From Burkholderiales bacterium (GTDB lineage Bacteria; Pseudomonadota; Gammaproteobacteria; Burkholderiales; Burkholderiaceae_C), in NCBI GenBank assembly GCA_003963005.1, contig RXJW01000034.1:46123-110122 (forward strand): a stretch of DNA of 64,000 nt, read 5' to 3'. The notes under the pieces were generated by a model. It was not told where the DNA came from. It searched no databases and saw only the letters and a program-made list of their open reading frames with translations. The position numbers and the translations under genes were made by a program. Below, piece by piece: positions 40,769 through 50,084 of the stretch. Numbering within the stretch: the stretch's first letter is position 1; the number at the start of each line of letters is the position of its first letter.

Positions 40769-41994
40769 TGCTCAACGACCTCCTACCCATCTTGTCGACG
40801 CTGCGGCGTCACCGCATCGCGGCCGGTCTCATCGTGCTGGAGGTGGCGCTCACCTGCGCCATCGTCACCAACGCGCTGCACCTGATCCAGACGCGCATCC
40901 AGGCGCTGGCGACCGACAGCGGGCTGGCGGAGTCCGAGATCGTCATGCTCAACCTGCGCAACAGCAAGCCGGTGCCGCCCGAACGCGGTGCCGTCGTCGC
41001 CGCAGAAGACGTCACCCGGCTGCGCGCCCTGCCGGGCGTGAAGGCCGCCACCGTCGTCAACCAGATCGCCTATGGCGGCAGCAGCAGCAACAGCGGCGTT
41101 TCGCTGGATGCGGACAGCCAGGGGCCGCGGATCCTGGCTTCGCAGTACGCGGGCGACGAGCAGATGATCCCGGCGTTCGGGCTGCAACTCATCGAGGGCC
41201 GGAATTTCACGCCGGACGAGATCCTGGACGGCTTTCAGGCCTTCAGCGTGCCACAGCCCGTGATCGGCCAGGTCATCATCAACCAGGTCATGGCCGACCA
41301 GCTCTTCCCGGGGCGATCGGCGCTGGGGCAGCGCGTCTACATCTTCGGGCGTTCACCGTCGACGATCATCGGTGTCGTCAAGACGCTGACGCCTCCGCAA
41401 CTGCATCGAGCGCGCGGTGGCGCCGACAGCGGCGCGGCCATGATCCTGCCATTGCGCGAAAACGGCGCCTACGTGTTGCGGGCGGAGGCCGCGCAGCTCG
41501 ACGGCATCATCAAGGCGGCCACGGCAGCGCTGGAGGCCAGTGACGGGAACCGGGTGGTCACGCAGGGCCGCCGCCTGACCGAGATGCGGCGCGAGTTCTA
41601 CGCCCAGGACCGCGCCATGGCCTGGCTGATGGGCGGTGTCTGCGTCTGCCTGCTGCTGGTCACCGCCCTGGGCATCGTCGGCCTGGCCAGTTTCTGGGTG
41701 CAGCAGCGCACGCGCATGATCGGCACCCGCCGGGCGCTCGGTGCAACCGAGCAGCAGATTCGGCGCTACTTCCAGGTCGAGAACCTGCTGCTGACCGCCA
41801 CGGGTGTGCTGATCGGCCTTGGCGCTGCCTGCGGCCTGAGCCAGTTGCTGATGCAGAGCTACGCATTGCCACGCTTGCCCTGGGGCTACCTGCCCGCCGG
41901 TGCGCTGTCCCTGGCACTGCTCGGGCAGCTGGCGGTCTGGGTGCCGGCCCGTCGTGCCGCCCGGCTGTCGCCGGTGGCTGCGCTGCGCAGCTGA
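40768..41994 (+). CDS. MacB-like ABC permease 2
   Basis: 408 residues with the same plan: TM1 (GLIVLEVALTCAIVTNAL), periplasmic domain with LFPGRSALGQRVYIFGRSPSTI in part, and three C-terminal TMs with the coupling motif RMIGTRRALGATEQQIRRYF. It shares a single base with the permease 1 stop. The two permeases would form a heterodimer with the ATPase dimer. It ends the operon; a 22-bp gap follows to the convergent lipoprotein gene. Confidence 0.88.
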   Translation: MLNDLLPILSTLRRHRIAAGLIVLEVALTCAIVTNALHLIQTRIQALATDSGLAESEIVMLNLRNSKPVPPERGAVVAAEDVTRLRALPGVKAATVVNQIAYGGSSSNSGVSLDADSQGPRILASQYAGDEQMIPAFGLQLIEGRNFTPDEILDGFQAFSVPQPVIGQVIINQVMADQLFPGRSALGQRVYIFGRSPSTIIGVVKTLTPPQLHRARGGADSGAAMILPLRENGAYVLRAEAAQLDGIIKAATAALEASDGNRVVTQGRRLTEMRREFYAQDRAMAWLMGGVCVCLLLVTALGIVGLASFWVQQRTRMIGTRRALGATEQQIRRYFQVENLLLTATGVLIGLGAACGLSQLLMQSYALPRLPWGYLPAGALSLALLGQLAVWVPARRAARLSPVAALRS

Positions 41995-42016
41995 TGCACG
42001 CCGGCGCCGACCCGGG

Positions 42017-42847
42017 CTAGCTGCCGGGCTGCAGTGCGCGCAACTGGGCCTGCCAGTCGGCCCAGTGCTGGCGTACGTCGTCGCGCTGGTGGGCATCCAG
42101 GCCATTGAACAGCTTCAGGACGCTGGCGATCAGCTCCTCGCGGTAGGGCAGCTCGGCCGGCAAGGGCAGGGACAGTTGCATCAGCTGGGCCGTGCCGCCG
42201 GCCAGATCCTGCTGCGACCAGGCCCGCAGTGCGAGCAGCGTGCGGGCTTCGCGCTGCGCGCGGGCCTCGGACAGGGCCGCCAGGTCGAAGTGCCAGGCCT
42301 CGGCTTCCGCCCGGGCCTGCTTGCGCGTGGCGCGATCCAGGTCGCCGAGCCAACGCTCCAGCGCCGAAACGTACTGCTTGCCCCGCTCGACGGTACCCCC
42401 GCGGCCGGCGTTCTTCTCGCGCCACTCGGCCCGCTTCTCGTCGATCTTCTTCTGCAGGTGCTGCCACTGCTCGGGCCGCAGGTCGGCCAGCACCGGGGCC
42501 GCGAGCGGGGCGGCGTGCTGGAGGCAGCGCTCCACGCTGGCACGCCCCGCGCGTTCGAGGGCCAGCAGCTCGTCCCGGGTCATCACGCCGTCGTCCAGCG
42601 CTGCCGTGGCCTGCTTCAGCAGGGCGACCCACTGCGGCAGTTCCTCCCGGCGGTGCCAGGCCTGCCAGGTGCGCAGCTTGTCCTTCATGCGAGCCTGCTG
42701 GGCGCTGTCCAAGTCGAGATAGCTGTCGATCCACAGTCCGCCGAGGAAGGGCAGCTGGTTGTAGGCGATGGACAGGCTGGAGCAGCCGGCCAGCGCCAGG
42801 CCCAGGAGCAAAGCCATGCCGGTCAGGAGTCGCTGGATCAGCCGCAT
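42017..42847 (-). CDS. DUF6279-type lipoprotein
   Basis: 276 residues. A lipoprotein signal peptide ends in the lipobox LALAGC. The mature part is helical and matches the DUF6279 pattern: LSIAYNQLPFLGGLWIDSYL, LDLDSAQQARMKDKLRTWQA, WHRREELPQW, and a later WLGDLDRATRKQARAE. The family is common in Gammaproteobacteria and Betaproteobacteria without known function. It is convergent with the export operon and transcribed alone. Confidence 0.82.
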   Translation of the reverse strand: MRLIQRLLTGMALLLGLALAGCSSLSIAYNQLPFLGGLWIDSYLDLDSAQQARMKDKLRTWQAWHRREELPQWVALLKQATAALDDGVMTRDELLALERAGRASVERCLQHAAPLAAPVLADLRPEQWQHLQKKIDEKRAEWREKNAGRGGTVERGKQYVSALERWLGDLDRATRKQARAEAEAWHFDLAALSEARAQREARTLLALRAWSQQDLAGGTAQLMQLSLPLPAELPYREELIASVLKLFNGLDAHQRDDVRQHWADWQAQLRALQPGS

Positions 42848-42980
42848 GCCAGGATGGTCGCGCTTCAGCGCGGCCTTGTCTTGCTGGAGGTCATTTCGGG
42901 GAGGCGCGGCCGTAAGCCCTGCCCGACGGCCTCGCCGGCGCGCGCCGGTTATCGTTGAGACCTGGCCTGCCCGTGCTCGC

Positions 42981-43466
42981 GTGACTACCAAGGAACTGCC
43001 CCACACCTTCAAGCTGGTGACGATCTGGCTGGTGGTGACGCTCGTCATCTTCGTCGCCATCCAGGCCTGGCAGCACCACCGCGAGTCGAGCCGCTTCCAG
43101 CTGGCCGGGCAGACCATCGTGCTGACCCGCGCGGATGACGGGCATTTCCACTGGCCGGGGCGCGTCGGTGCGATCGAGGTGGAGTTCCTCGTCGACACCG
43201 GCGCCACGGCCACCGCGCTGCCGCAGAGTCTGGCGCAGCGTGCCGGGCTCACGCCGATCGGCGCCGTGCGAGCGCAGACCGCCGCGGGTGCCACGCAGGG
43301 TTTTGTCGCCCGGGCCGACATTGCGCTGGACGGCGGCGTTCGGGCGGACCGGCTCACCGTGACGGTGCTGCCCGACCTGGCCGCCCCCTTGCTCGGCATG
43401 GATGTGCTCGGCCGCCTGCATTTTTCCCAGAAACCCGGCGAGCTGCGGATCGAGCCGCAGCCCTGA
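42981..43466 (+). CDS. Membrane-anchored retropepsin-like aspartic protease
   Basis: 161 residues from GTG 42981 (no in-frame ATG fits). One TM helix (~10-28, FKLVTIWLVVTLVIFVAIQ) is followed by a single retropepsin-like domain: catalytic Asp72 in FLVDTGATATALP, a flap-like region, and PLLGMDVLGRL at the end. This is the clan AA, TIGR02281-type family. It needs dimerisation for activity. It is followed after 8 bp by the TraB/GumN gene. Targets unknown. Confidence 0.82.
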   Translation: MTTKELPHTFKLVTIWLVVTLVIFVAIQAWQHHRESSRFQLAGQTIVLTRADDGHFHWPGRVGAIEVEFLVDTGATATALPQSLAQRAGLTPIGAVRAQTAAGATQGFVARADIALDGGVRADRLTVTVLPDLAAPLLGMDVLGRLHFSQKPGELRIEPQP

Positions 43467-43474
43467 AAGGCCCC

Positions 43475-44410
43475 ATGTCGATGACCCTCCCTGTCCGACG
43501 TGCCCTGGTCGCGCTGTGTGCGGTGCTGACCCTCGGCCCGGTGCTGGCCGCCTGCCCGCCGGCGCCGGCCGTGCCGACACCGGCGCAGGTCCAGGCCTGG
43601 GCCGACCAGGCACCGGACCGCGGCGTGCTGTGGCGCATCAGCAAGGGCGGTCACAGCAGCTACCTGTTCGGCAGCCTGCATGTCGGGCGGCCCGATTGGG
43701 CGTTCCCCGGCCCGGCGCTGAAGGCAGCCTGGGCAGCGACCGAGGTGCTGGCCGTGGAGCTGGACCCGGCGGACGTACTGCCTGCCCTGGCCACCCTGCC
43801 GCCGGAGCCACCGCTGCCGCCGGCGCTGGCACGCCAGATCGATGCCTCGACGCGCGCAGCCTGCCTGCCACCGGGGGCCCTCGCGACCTTGCCCTTGATG
43901 CTCCAGGTCAGCACGCTGACCTTGCTGGAAGCGCGCCGTGACGGCTTCGACGCCGGGTTCGGTCAGGACGTGATGCTGCTGGCCTGGGCCAAGGCCGAAG
44001 GGCGGCCGGTGCAGTCCCTGGAAAGCGTGGAGGAGCAGTTGCAGGCCTTGTCGCCGTCGGCCGACGAACTGCAGGCCGTCGTGGCGGGCAGCCTGCAGCA
44101 ACTGCGCCGCGGCCTGGTCCGCAAGCCGATGAAAAAGCTCGGTGACGCGTGGGCCCGGGGTGACCTGAAGACCCTGGCCGACTACCCGCGCTGGTGTGCC
44201 TGTGCCGACACGCCGGCCGAGCGCGCCTGGATGCAGCGCGTCAACGACGGCCGAAACGGCCCGCTGGCGGCCCGCATCGCCGCGCTGCATGGCGCCGGCC
44301 AGCGGCTGCTGGTGGCGGTGGGGGCGCTGCACATGACCGGCCCGCAGGCCTTGCCGCGCCTGCTGGCAGCCGAGGGTTTTACCGTCGAACCCCTGCTGCC
44401 CAGCAAGTAG
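43475..44410 (+). CDS. TraB/GumN family protein
   Basis: 311 residues with a signal peptide or lipoprotein-like leader (LCAVLTLGPVLAAC). The two GxxH-type motifs of the TraB/GumN/Tiki clan are present: YLFGSLHVGR near 63 and VAVGALHMTGP near 285. These residues form a metalloprotease-like site in animal Tiki proteins; bacterial members are uncharacterised. AAAGG-like ribosome-binding sequence precedes ATG 43475. It follows the retropepsin-like gene closely. Confidence 0.85.
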   Translation: MSMTLPVRRALVALCAVLTLGPVLAACPPAPAVPTPAQVQAWADQAPDRGVLWRISKGGHSSYLFGSLHVGRPDWAFPGPALKAAWAATEVLAVELDPADVLPALATLPPEPPLPPALARQIDASTRAACLPPGALATLPLMLQVSTLTLLEARRDGFDAGFGQDVMLLAWAKAEGRPVQSLESVEEQLQALSPSADELQAVVAGSLQQLRRGLVRKPMKKLGDAWARGDLKTLADYPRWCACADTPAERAWMQRVNDGRNGPLAARIAALHGAGQRLLVAVGALHMTGPQALPRLLAAEGFTVEPLLPSK

Positions 44411-44443
44411 GATGTCAGGGCCCAGGCGACCCAGGGGAGACTC

Positions 44444-45220
44444 ATGAGCGACAACAGCTTCACCAAGTTCGTGCCCGGCTTCGAGTTCCTGCAGGGGCTC
44501 GTCAAGAACGCGGGCTCGGCCCTGCCGGGCATCGGCCAGTGGGTGGCGCCCACGCTGAATCCCGAGGAGCTGTCCAAACGCATCGAGGAACTGCGCACCG
44601 TGCAATTCTGGCTGGAGCAGAACGCCCGCATGCTCGGCGCCACCATCCAGGCGCTGGAGGTGCAGCGCATGACGCTGTCCACGCTGAAGTCGATGAACGT
44701 GCCGCTGACCGACCTGCGCGACAGCCTGAAGCTGCCCACCGGCATGGACGCGCCCGCCTGGCCCAGCATCCCGCCGGAGATCGTTGCAGCCGCGGCACCG
44801 GTGGCGCAGGCAGCGGCCAAGACGGCCGTGAAGACGGCCGCCAAGACCGCGAAGGCCGCTGCCAAGACGGTCAAGACCGCGGGCGACGCCGCCAAGGCGG
44901 CCGGCGTGCCCGGCGCCGCCGTCGACCCCACGCAGTGGTGGACGGCCCTCACGCAGCAGTTCACGCAGCTCGCCACCTCGGCCATGAAAGACAGCGCGAC
45001 CGATGCCGCGCGCAACCTGGCCGGCAACCTCGTCAAGCAATCCTTCGACGCCGCCAGCGACACCCTGCGCAAGGCGGCCACCGTGCCGGGCGCCGTGGTC
45101 GGCAGTGTCGCCAAGGGCCTGGCCAGCGGCGCCCAGAAGCCCGCCGCTGATGCCGCGACCCCGAAGCCTGCCGCCCGCACGGCGGCCAAGCGCACGACGT
45201 CCGCTCGCCGCAAGGCCTGA
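44444..45220 (+). CDS. phaM: PhaM-type polyhydroxyalkanoate granule protein
   Basis: 258 residues. The N-terminal half matches PhaM: FVPGFEFLQGLVKNAG, NPEELSKRIEELRTVQFWLE and QNARMLGATIQALEVQRMTL. The middle is an Ala/Lys repeat tract (AAKTAVKTAAKTAKAAAKT), and the tail is basic (AAKRTTSARRKA), like the DNA-binding C-terminus of PhaM. PhaM binds PHA synthase PhaC and nucleoid DNA, activating polymerisation and anchoring granules. No pha biosynthesis gene is adjacent. Confidence 0.85.
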   Translation: MSDNSFTKFVPGFEFLQGLVKNAGSALPGIGQWVAPTLNPEELSKRIEELRTVQFWLEQNARMLGATIQALEVQRMTLSTLKSMNVPLTDLRDSLKLPTGMDAPAWPSIPPEIVAAAAPVAQAAAKTAVKTAAKTAKAAAKTVKTAGDAAKAAGVPGAAVDPTQWWTALTQQFTQLATSAMKDSATDAARNLAGNLVKQSFDAASDTLRKAATVPGAVVGSVAKGLASGAQKPAADAATPKPAARTAAKRTTSARRKA

Positions 45221-45249
45221 GGCGCCGCGCTCCCTGCCCGAGGGGTGCG

Positions 45250-46095
45250 ATGCAACGTCGCCCCGTCCTGTTGCTGCTGGCGGCCACGCCCGGTGCGTGG
45301 GGAGCCCGGGCGCCGCTCGTGTTCCCGATGCGGGACCCGGGGCGGGATGCCCACTGGCGCTACCTGCTCGCGTTGATGAATCTCGCCGTCGAGCGGGCGG
45401 GGGCGGACTACGAGTTCCTGGAGTCCCAGGAGGCGATGACCCAGGCCCGCGTGATCCGTGAGCTGTCGGGCCGCACCGGCCGCCTGGACCTGGCCTGGAC
45501 GATGACCAGCATCGAGCGCGAGCAGCAGATGATCCCGGTGCGCATCCCGGTGGACCGCGGCCTGATCGGGCACCGCATCGCCTTCGTGCGGCGCGAGCAT
45601 GTGGAACGCTGGGCCGAACTGCGCACGCTCGACCAGCTCAAGCGCTACACGGCGGGGCAGGGCGCCGACTGGCCGGACACCGAGATCCTGCGCGACAACG
45701 GCCTGCCCGTGCACACCGGCAGCCGCTACGAGGTGCTGTTCGACATGCTGCGCAAGGGCCGCGTCGACTACTTCCCCCGGGCGGTGTTCGAGGTCGACGA
45801 CGAAGCCGCCGGAGCCCTGGCCCAGGACCTGGTCATCGAGCCGCATGTGCTGCTGCGCTATCCGACGGCCTCCTACCTCTTCGTGCGGCCCGACCGCCCG
45901 CAGCTCGCCGCCGACCTGGAACGCGGCCTGGAAGCGGCCGTGGCGGACGGCAGCCTGCAGAAGCTCTTCCAGCGCCATTTCGGCGATCTCATCTCGCGCC
46001 ACCGGCTCAACCAGCGGGTGCTGCTGAACCTGCACAACCCGCTGTTGCCGCCCGCCACGCCGCTGAACCGGCCGGCGTTGTGGTTGGTGCTGTAG
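45250..46095 (+). CDS. Periplasmic solute-binding-like protein
   Basis: 281 residues with a signal-like start (RRPVLLLLAATPGAWGARAP). The body resembles family 3 solute-binding folds: a first lobe with HWRYLLALMNLAVERAG, the second lobe with FDMLRKGRVDYFPRAVFEVD, and SLQKLFQRHFGDLI near the end. There are no ABC permease or ATPase genes nearby, so it may be an orphan sensor-type protein rather than a transporter component. Confidence 0.65.
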   Translation: MQRRPVLLLLAATPGAWGARAPLVFPMRDPGRDAHWRYLLALMNLAVERAGADYEFLESQEAMTQARVIRELSGRTGRLDLAWTMTSIEREQQMIPVRIPVDRGLIGHRIAFVRREHVERWAELRTLDQLKRYTAGQGADWPDTEILRDNGLPVHTGSRYEVLFDMLRKGRVDYFPRAVFEVDDEAAGALAQDLVIEPHVLLRYPTASYLFVRPDRPQLAADLERGLEAAVADGSLQKLFQRHFGDLISRHRLNQRVLLNLHNPLLPPATPLNRPALWLVL

Positions 46096-46219
46096 CTGGT
46101 GCGGCGAGCGAGTGGGCCGCGTGCCTCGCTGCCAGCGCCGTGACGGCCCCGCCGGCCACGCTGGTTCGAGGACCCGGCTACAGTCGGTCGCCATCGGCCC
46201 CTGACCTGCACTGTCTGCG

Positions 46220-47725
46220 ATGAACGCCCCCCTTCGAGACCCCGGCATCGACGCCGGCCTGGACCGCCCCGCCCGCCTGCAGCAGCTGGTGGCCGCACTT
46301 GCGCCGGTGCTGCCGGCACATGCACTGCTCTACCAGCCTGAGCAGACGACGCCCTACGAGTGCGATGGCCTGACGGCCTACCGCCAGCGCCCGCTCGCCG
46401 TGGCGCTGCCCGAGACCGAGGCGCAGGTGGCCGGCGTGCTGAAGGCCTGCCATCGGCTGGGCGTGCCGGTCGTGGCGCGTGGCGCCGGCACGGGCCTGTC
46501 GGGCGGTGCGATGCCGCACGAGGCGGGCCTGACGCTGGCACTCGCCAAGTTCAACAAGATCGTCGCCATCGACCCGCTGGCCCGCACCGCCCGCGTGCAG
46601 TGCGGCGTGCGCAACCTCGCCATCAGCGAGGCGGCTGCGCCCTACGGCCTGTACTACGCGCCCGACCCCAGCAGCCAGATCGCCTGCAGCATCGGCGGCA
46701 ACATCGCCGAGAACTCCGGCGGTGTGCACTGCCTGAAGTACGGCCTGACGCTGCACAACGTGCTGCGGGTGCGCGGCTTCACGGTCGAGGGCGAGCCGGT
46801 GGAGTTCGGCAGCGAGGCGCTCGACGCGGCAGGCCTGGACCTGCTCGCGCTCGTCGTCGGCAGCGAGGGCATGCTGGCGGTGGTCACCGAGGTCACCGTC
46901 AAGCTGGTGCCCAAGCCGCAACTCGCGCGCTGCCTGATGGCCAGCTTCGATGACGTGCGCAAGGCGGGCGACGCGGTCGCGGCCATCATCGCGGCCGGCA
47001 TCATCCCCGCCGGCCTGGAGATGATGGACAAGCCCATGACCGCCGCGGTGGAGGACTTCGTCCATGCCGGCTACGACCTCAGCGCCGAAGCCATCCTGCT
47101 TTGCGAGAGCGACGGCACGCCCGAGGAAGTGGCCGAGGAGATCGGACGCATGGAGGCCGTGCTGCGCGCCAGCGGCGCGACCGACGTGCAGGTGAGTGCC
47201 GACGAGGCCCAGCGCCTGAGGTTCTGGAGCGGCCGCAAGAACGCCTTCCCGGCATCGGGCCGCATCAGCCCCGACTACATGTGCATGGACTCCACCATCC
47301 CGCGCAAGCACCTGGCGACCATCCTGCTCGACATCCAGCAGATGGAGAAGAAATACGGCCTGCGCTGCGCCAACGTCTTCCATGCCGGTGACGGCAACCT
47401 GCACCCGCTGATCCTGTTCGACGCCAACGACCCCGACCAGCTGCACCGCTGCGAGCTCTTCGGCGCCGAGATCCTGGAGCGCAGCGTGGCGCTCGGCGGC
47501 ACCGTGACCGGCGAGCACGGCGTGGGCGTGGAAAAGCTCAACTCGATGTGCGTGCAGTTCAGCGCGGAGGAGCGCGAGCAGATGCTCGCCCTCAAGGCCG
47601 CCTTCGATCCCGCCGGCACGCTGAACCCCGGCAAGCAGATCCCGACGCTGAACCGCTGTGCGGAGTACGGCCGCATGCACGTCAAGCGCGGGCTGCTGGC
47701 CTTCCCCGAACTGGAGCGCTTCTGA
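46220..47725 (+). CDS. glcD: Glycolate oxidase FAD subunit GlcD
   Basis: 501 residues. FAD-binding type 4 (PCMH) domain: VVARGAGTGLSGGAMP near 90 and GGNIAENSGGVHCLKYGLT near 155. C-terminal FAD-linked oxidase domain: MDSTIPRKHL, HAGDGNLHP (metal/substrate His) and GTVTGEHGVGVEKL. With GlcE and GlcF it oxidises glycolate to glyoxylate at the membrane, passing electrons to quinone. It is the first of three genes, with glcE 25 bp downstream. Confidence 0.93.
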   Translation: MNAPLRDPGIDAGLDRPARLQQLVAALAPVLPAHALLYQPEQTTPYECDGLTAYRQRPLAVALPETEAQVAGVLKACHRLGVPVVARGAGTGLSGGAMPHEAGLTLALAKFNKIVAIDPLARTARVQCGVRNLAISEAAAPYGLYYAPDPSSQIACSIGGNIAENSGGVHCLKYGLTLHNVLRVRGFTVEGEPVEFGSEALDAAGLDLLALVVGSEGMLAVVTEVTVKLVPKPQLARCLMASFDDVRKAGDAVAAIIAAGIIPAGLEMMDKPMTAAVEDFVHAGYDLSAEAILLCESDGTPEEVAEEIGRMEAVLRASGATDVQVSADEAQRLRFWSGRKNAFPASGRISPDYMCMDSTIPRKHLATILLDIQQMEKKYGLRCANVFHAGDGNLHPLILFDANDPDQLHRCELFGAEILERSVALGGTVTGEHGVGVEKLNSMCVQFSAEEREQMLALKAAFDPAGTLNPGKQIPTLNRCAEYGRMHVKRGLLAFPELERF

Positions 47726-47750
47726 TGCCCCCCGCGGAGTCGCTGCATCC

Positions 47751-48830
47751 ATGATCCCGACGGCCGAACTGCAAACCTTCCGCGACGCGATCCGGGCCGG
47801 CCAGCCCCTGCGCTTCACCGGCCACGGCAGCAAGGACTTCTACGGTGGCCCGCTGCAGGGCGAGCCGCTGTCCACGCTGAGCCTGGCCGGCGTGACGGCC
47901 TACGAGCCCAGCGAGCTGTTCATCAGCGTGCTGGCCGGCACGCCGCTCGTGCAGGTGGAGAACCTGCTGGCGCAGCAGCGCCAGCGGCTGGCCTTCCAGC
48001 CGCCTCGCTTCGGGGGGCGCGGCACGGTCGGCGGCATGGTGGCGGCCGGCCTGTCGGGGCCCAGCCGCGCCGCGCTCGGCTGCGTGCGGGACCATGTGCT
48101 CGGCGCCGTGCTGCTCAACGGCGACGGCGAGCTGCTGAACTTCGGCGGCACGGTCATGAAGAACGTGGCGGGCTTCGACGTCAGCCGCGTGCTGGCCGGC
48201 TCGATGGGCCAGCTGGGCCTCATCACCGAAGTCACGCTGAAGGTGCTCCCGCTGCCGGCTGCGTCGGCCACGCTGCGCTTCGAGTTCGACCAGCCCGCAG
48301 CACTGAAGGCCGTCAACACCTGGGGCGGGCAGCCGCTGCCCATCGAGGCGAGCGCCTGGTGGGATGGTGCCCTGCTGCTGCGTCTGGCCGGCGCTGAGGC
48401 GGCTGTGGCCTCGGCGGGCCGCAAGCTGGGCGGCGACGTGATTCCGGCCGATCTGGCCGAGCCGTTCTGGACCGGCTTGCGTGACCACACGGACGAGTTC
48501 TTCATCGGCGCCGAGCGCGCGGTGGCCGGGGGCGCGCGACTGTGGCGCCTGTCCCTGCCGGCGATCGCGCCCGAACTCAAGCTGCACGGCGAGCAACTCA
48601 TCGAGTGGGGCGGTGCGCAGCGCTGGGTCGTCACGCCGATGGAACCGGCCGCGGTGCGGGAGGCCGCGACGAGCGTGGGTGGCCACGCGACGCTGTTCCG
48701 TGCGCTGGACAAGTCGCCGGGTGCCTTCACGCCGTTGTCCGCACCGCTGGCGGCCATCCACCGTCGCCTGAAGGCGAGCTTCGATCCCCACGGGATCTTC
48801 AATCCCGGGCGCCTCTACCCCGAGCTTTGA
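47751..48830 (+). CDS. glcE: Glycolate oxidase subunit GlcE
   Basis: 359 residues from ATG 47751. It has a single shortened FAD-binding domain: PLRFTGHGSKDFYGG, PPRFGGRGTVGGMVAAGLSG in part, FGGTVMKNVAGFDVSRVLAG, and the C-terminal FDPHGIFNPGRLYPEL. This is the second flavin-fold subunit of the glycolate oxidase. Its stop codon is immediately followed by the glcF ATG. Confidence 0.92.
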   Translation: MIPTAELQTFRDAIRAGQPLRFTGHGSKDFYGGPLQGEPLSTLSLAGVTAYEPSELFISVLAGTPLVQVENLLAQQRQRLAFQPPRFGGRGTVGGMVAAGLSGPSRAALGCVRDHVLGAVLLNGDGELLNFGGTVMKNVAGFDVSRVLAGSMGQLGLITEVTLKVLPLPAASATLRFEFDQPAALKAVNTWGGQPLPIEASAWWDGALLLRLAGAEAAVASAGRKLGGDVIPADLAEPFWTGLRDHTDEFFIGAERAVAGGARLWRLSLPAIAPELKLHGEQLIEWGGAQRWVVTPMEPAAVREAATSVGGHATLFRALDKSPGAFTPLSAPLAAIHRRLKASFDPHGIFNPGRLYPEL

Positions 48831-50078
48831 ATGCAAACCCAACTCGCCCCAGAATTCACCGGCACCCGCGACGGCACCGAGGCCGAAGCCATTCTGCGCC
48901 GCTGCGTGCACTGCGGCTTCTGCACCGCGACCTGCCCGACCTACCAGTTGCTCGGCGATGAACTCGACGGCCCGCGCGGCCGCATCTACCTGATCAAGCA
49001 GGTGCTCGAAGGCGCCACGCCCACGCGCGAGACGCAGGCCCACCTGGACCGCTGCCTGACCTGCCGCAACTGCGAGACGACCTGCCCCTCGGGCGTCGAG
49101 TACGGTCGTCTCGTCGACATCGGCCGGCGTGTGGTGGACGCCAAGGTCGAGCGCCCCAGCGGCGAGCGGCGCGTGCGCTGGTTGCTGAAGGAAGGCCTGA
49201 CCTCGCCGCTCTTCAAGCCCGCGATGAAGCTCGGGCAGGCCCTCAGGCCGCTCGTGCCCGCGTCACTCAAGGACAAGGTGCCGGCCAAGGCACCGCCCAC
49301 GGCGCACAATTGGCCCACACGGCAGCTCAACCGCAAGGTCGCGCTGCTGCTCGGCTGCGTGCAGCCGGCAATGGCGCCCAACATCAACAGCGCCACGGCG
49401 CGGGTGCTGGACGCCGCGGGCATCCAGACCGTGGTGGCCGACGGCGCCGGCTGCTGCGGCGCGATCCGCGAGCACCTGGGCGACCACGAGGCGGCGCTCC
49501 ATGACATGCGCCGCAACATCGACGCCTGGTGGCCGCTGGTGTCCGGCCGCGGCGAGCGGGTCGAGGCGCTGGTGATGAACGCGTCAGGCTGCGGCGTGAT
49601 GGTCAAGGATTACGCCCACCTGCTGGCGCATGACCCTGCCTATGCCGACAAGGCAGCACGCATCAGCGAGGTCACGAAGGACCTGAGCGAGCTGTTGCCC
49701 GAGCTCGTGCCTGCGCTCAAGTCACGCCTGAAGGCCAAGGCCGGCAGCCTCGCCTATCACCCGCCCTGCACCTTGCAGCACGGCCAGAAGCTGCGCGGCG
49801 GCGTGGAGGCAGCACTGCGCGAACTGGGCTTCACCATCGGCTGCGCACCGACGGACAGCCACCTCTGCTGTGGCTCCGCCGGTACCTACTCGGTGCTGCA
49901 GCCCGAGCTCTCCCGGCAGTTGCGCGACCGCAAGCTGGCAGCCCTCGCTCCGCTGCAGGCGGAACAGATCGTGTCGGCCAACATCGGCTGCATCCAGCAT
50001 CTGCAAAGCGGCACCGCCCAGCCGGTGCGGCACTGGGTGGAGGTGCTGGACGATGCGCTCAGGGGCGTGAGTCGCTGA
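48831..50078 (+). CDS. glcF: Glycolate oxidase iron-sulfur subunit GlcF
   Basis: 415 residues. Two [4Fe-4S] motifs of type CxxCxxCxxxC: Cys25/28/31/35 (CVHCGFCTATCP) and Cys75/78/81/85 (CLTCRNCETTCP). Two CCG domains follow (GAGCCGAIREH, HLCCGSAGTYS), which bind a further cofactor. It carries electrons from the flavin subunits to the quinone pool. Directly abutting glcE, it is the last gene of the operon and converges on the chemoreceptor gene. Confidence 0.94.
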   Translation: MQTQLAPEFTGTRDGTEAEAILRRCVHCGFCTATCPTYQLLGDELDGPRGRIYLIKQVLEGATPTRETQAHLDRCLTCRNCETTCPSGVEYGRLVDIGRRVVDAKVERPSGERRVRWLLKEGLTSPLFKPAMKLGQALRPLVPASLKDKVPAKAPPTAHNWPTRQLNRKVALLLGCVQPAMAPNINSATARVLDAAGIQTVVADGAGCCGAIREHLGDHEAALHDMRRNIDAWWPLVSGRGERVEALVMNASGCGVMVKDYAHLLAHDPAYADKAARISEVTKDLSELLPELVPALKSRLKAKAGSLAYHPPCTLQHGQKLRGGVEAALRELGFTIGCAPTDSHLCCGSAGTYSVLQPELSRQLRDRKLAALAPLQAEQIVSANIGCIQHLQSGTAQPVRHWVEVLDDALRGVSR

Positions 50079-50084
50079 GCCCGT

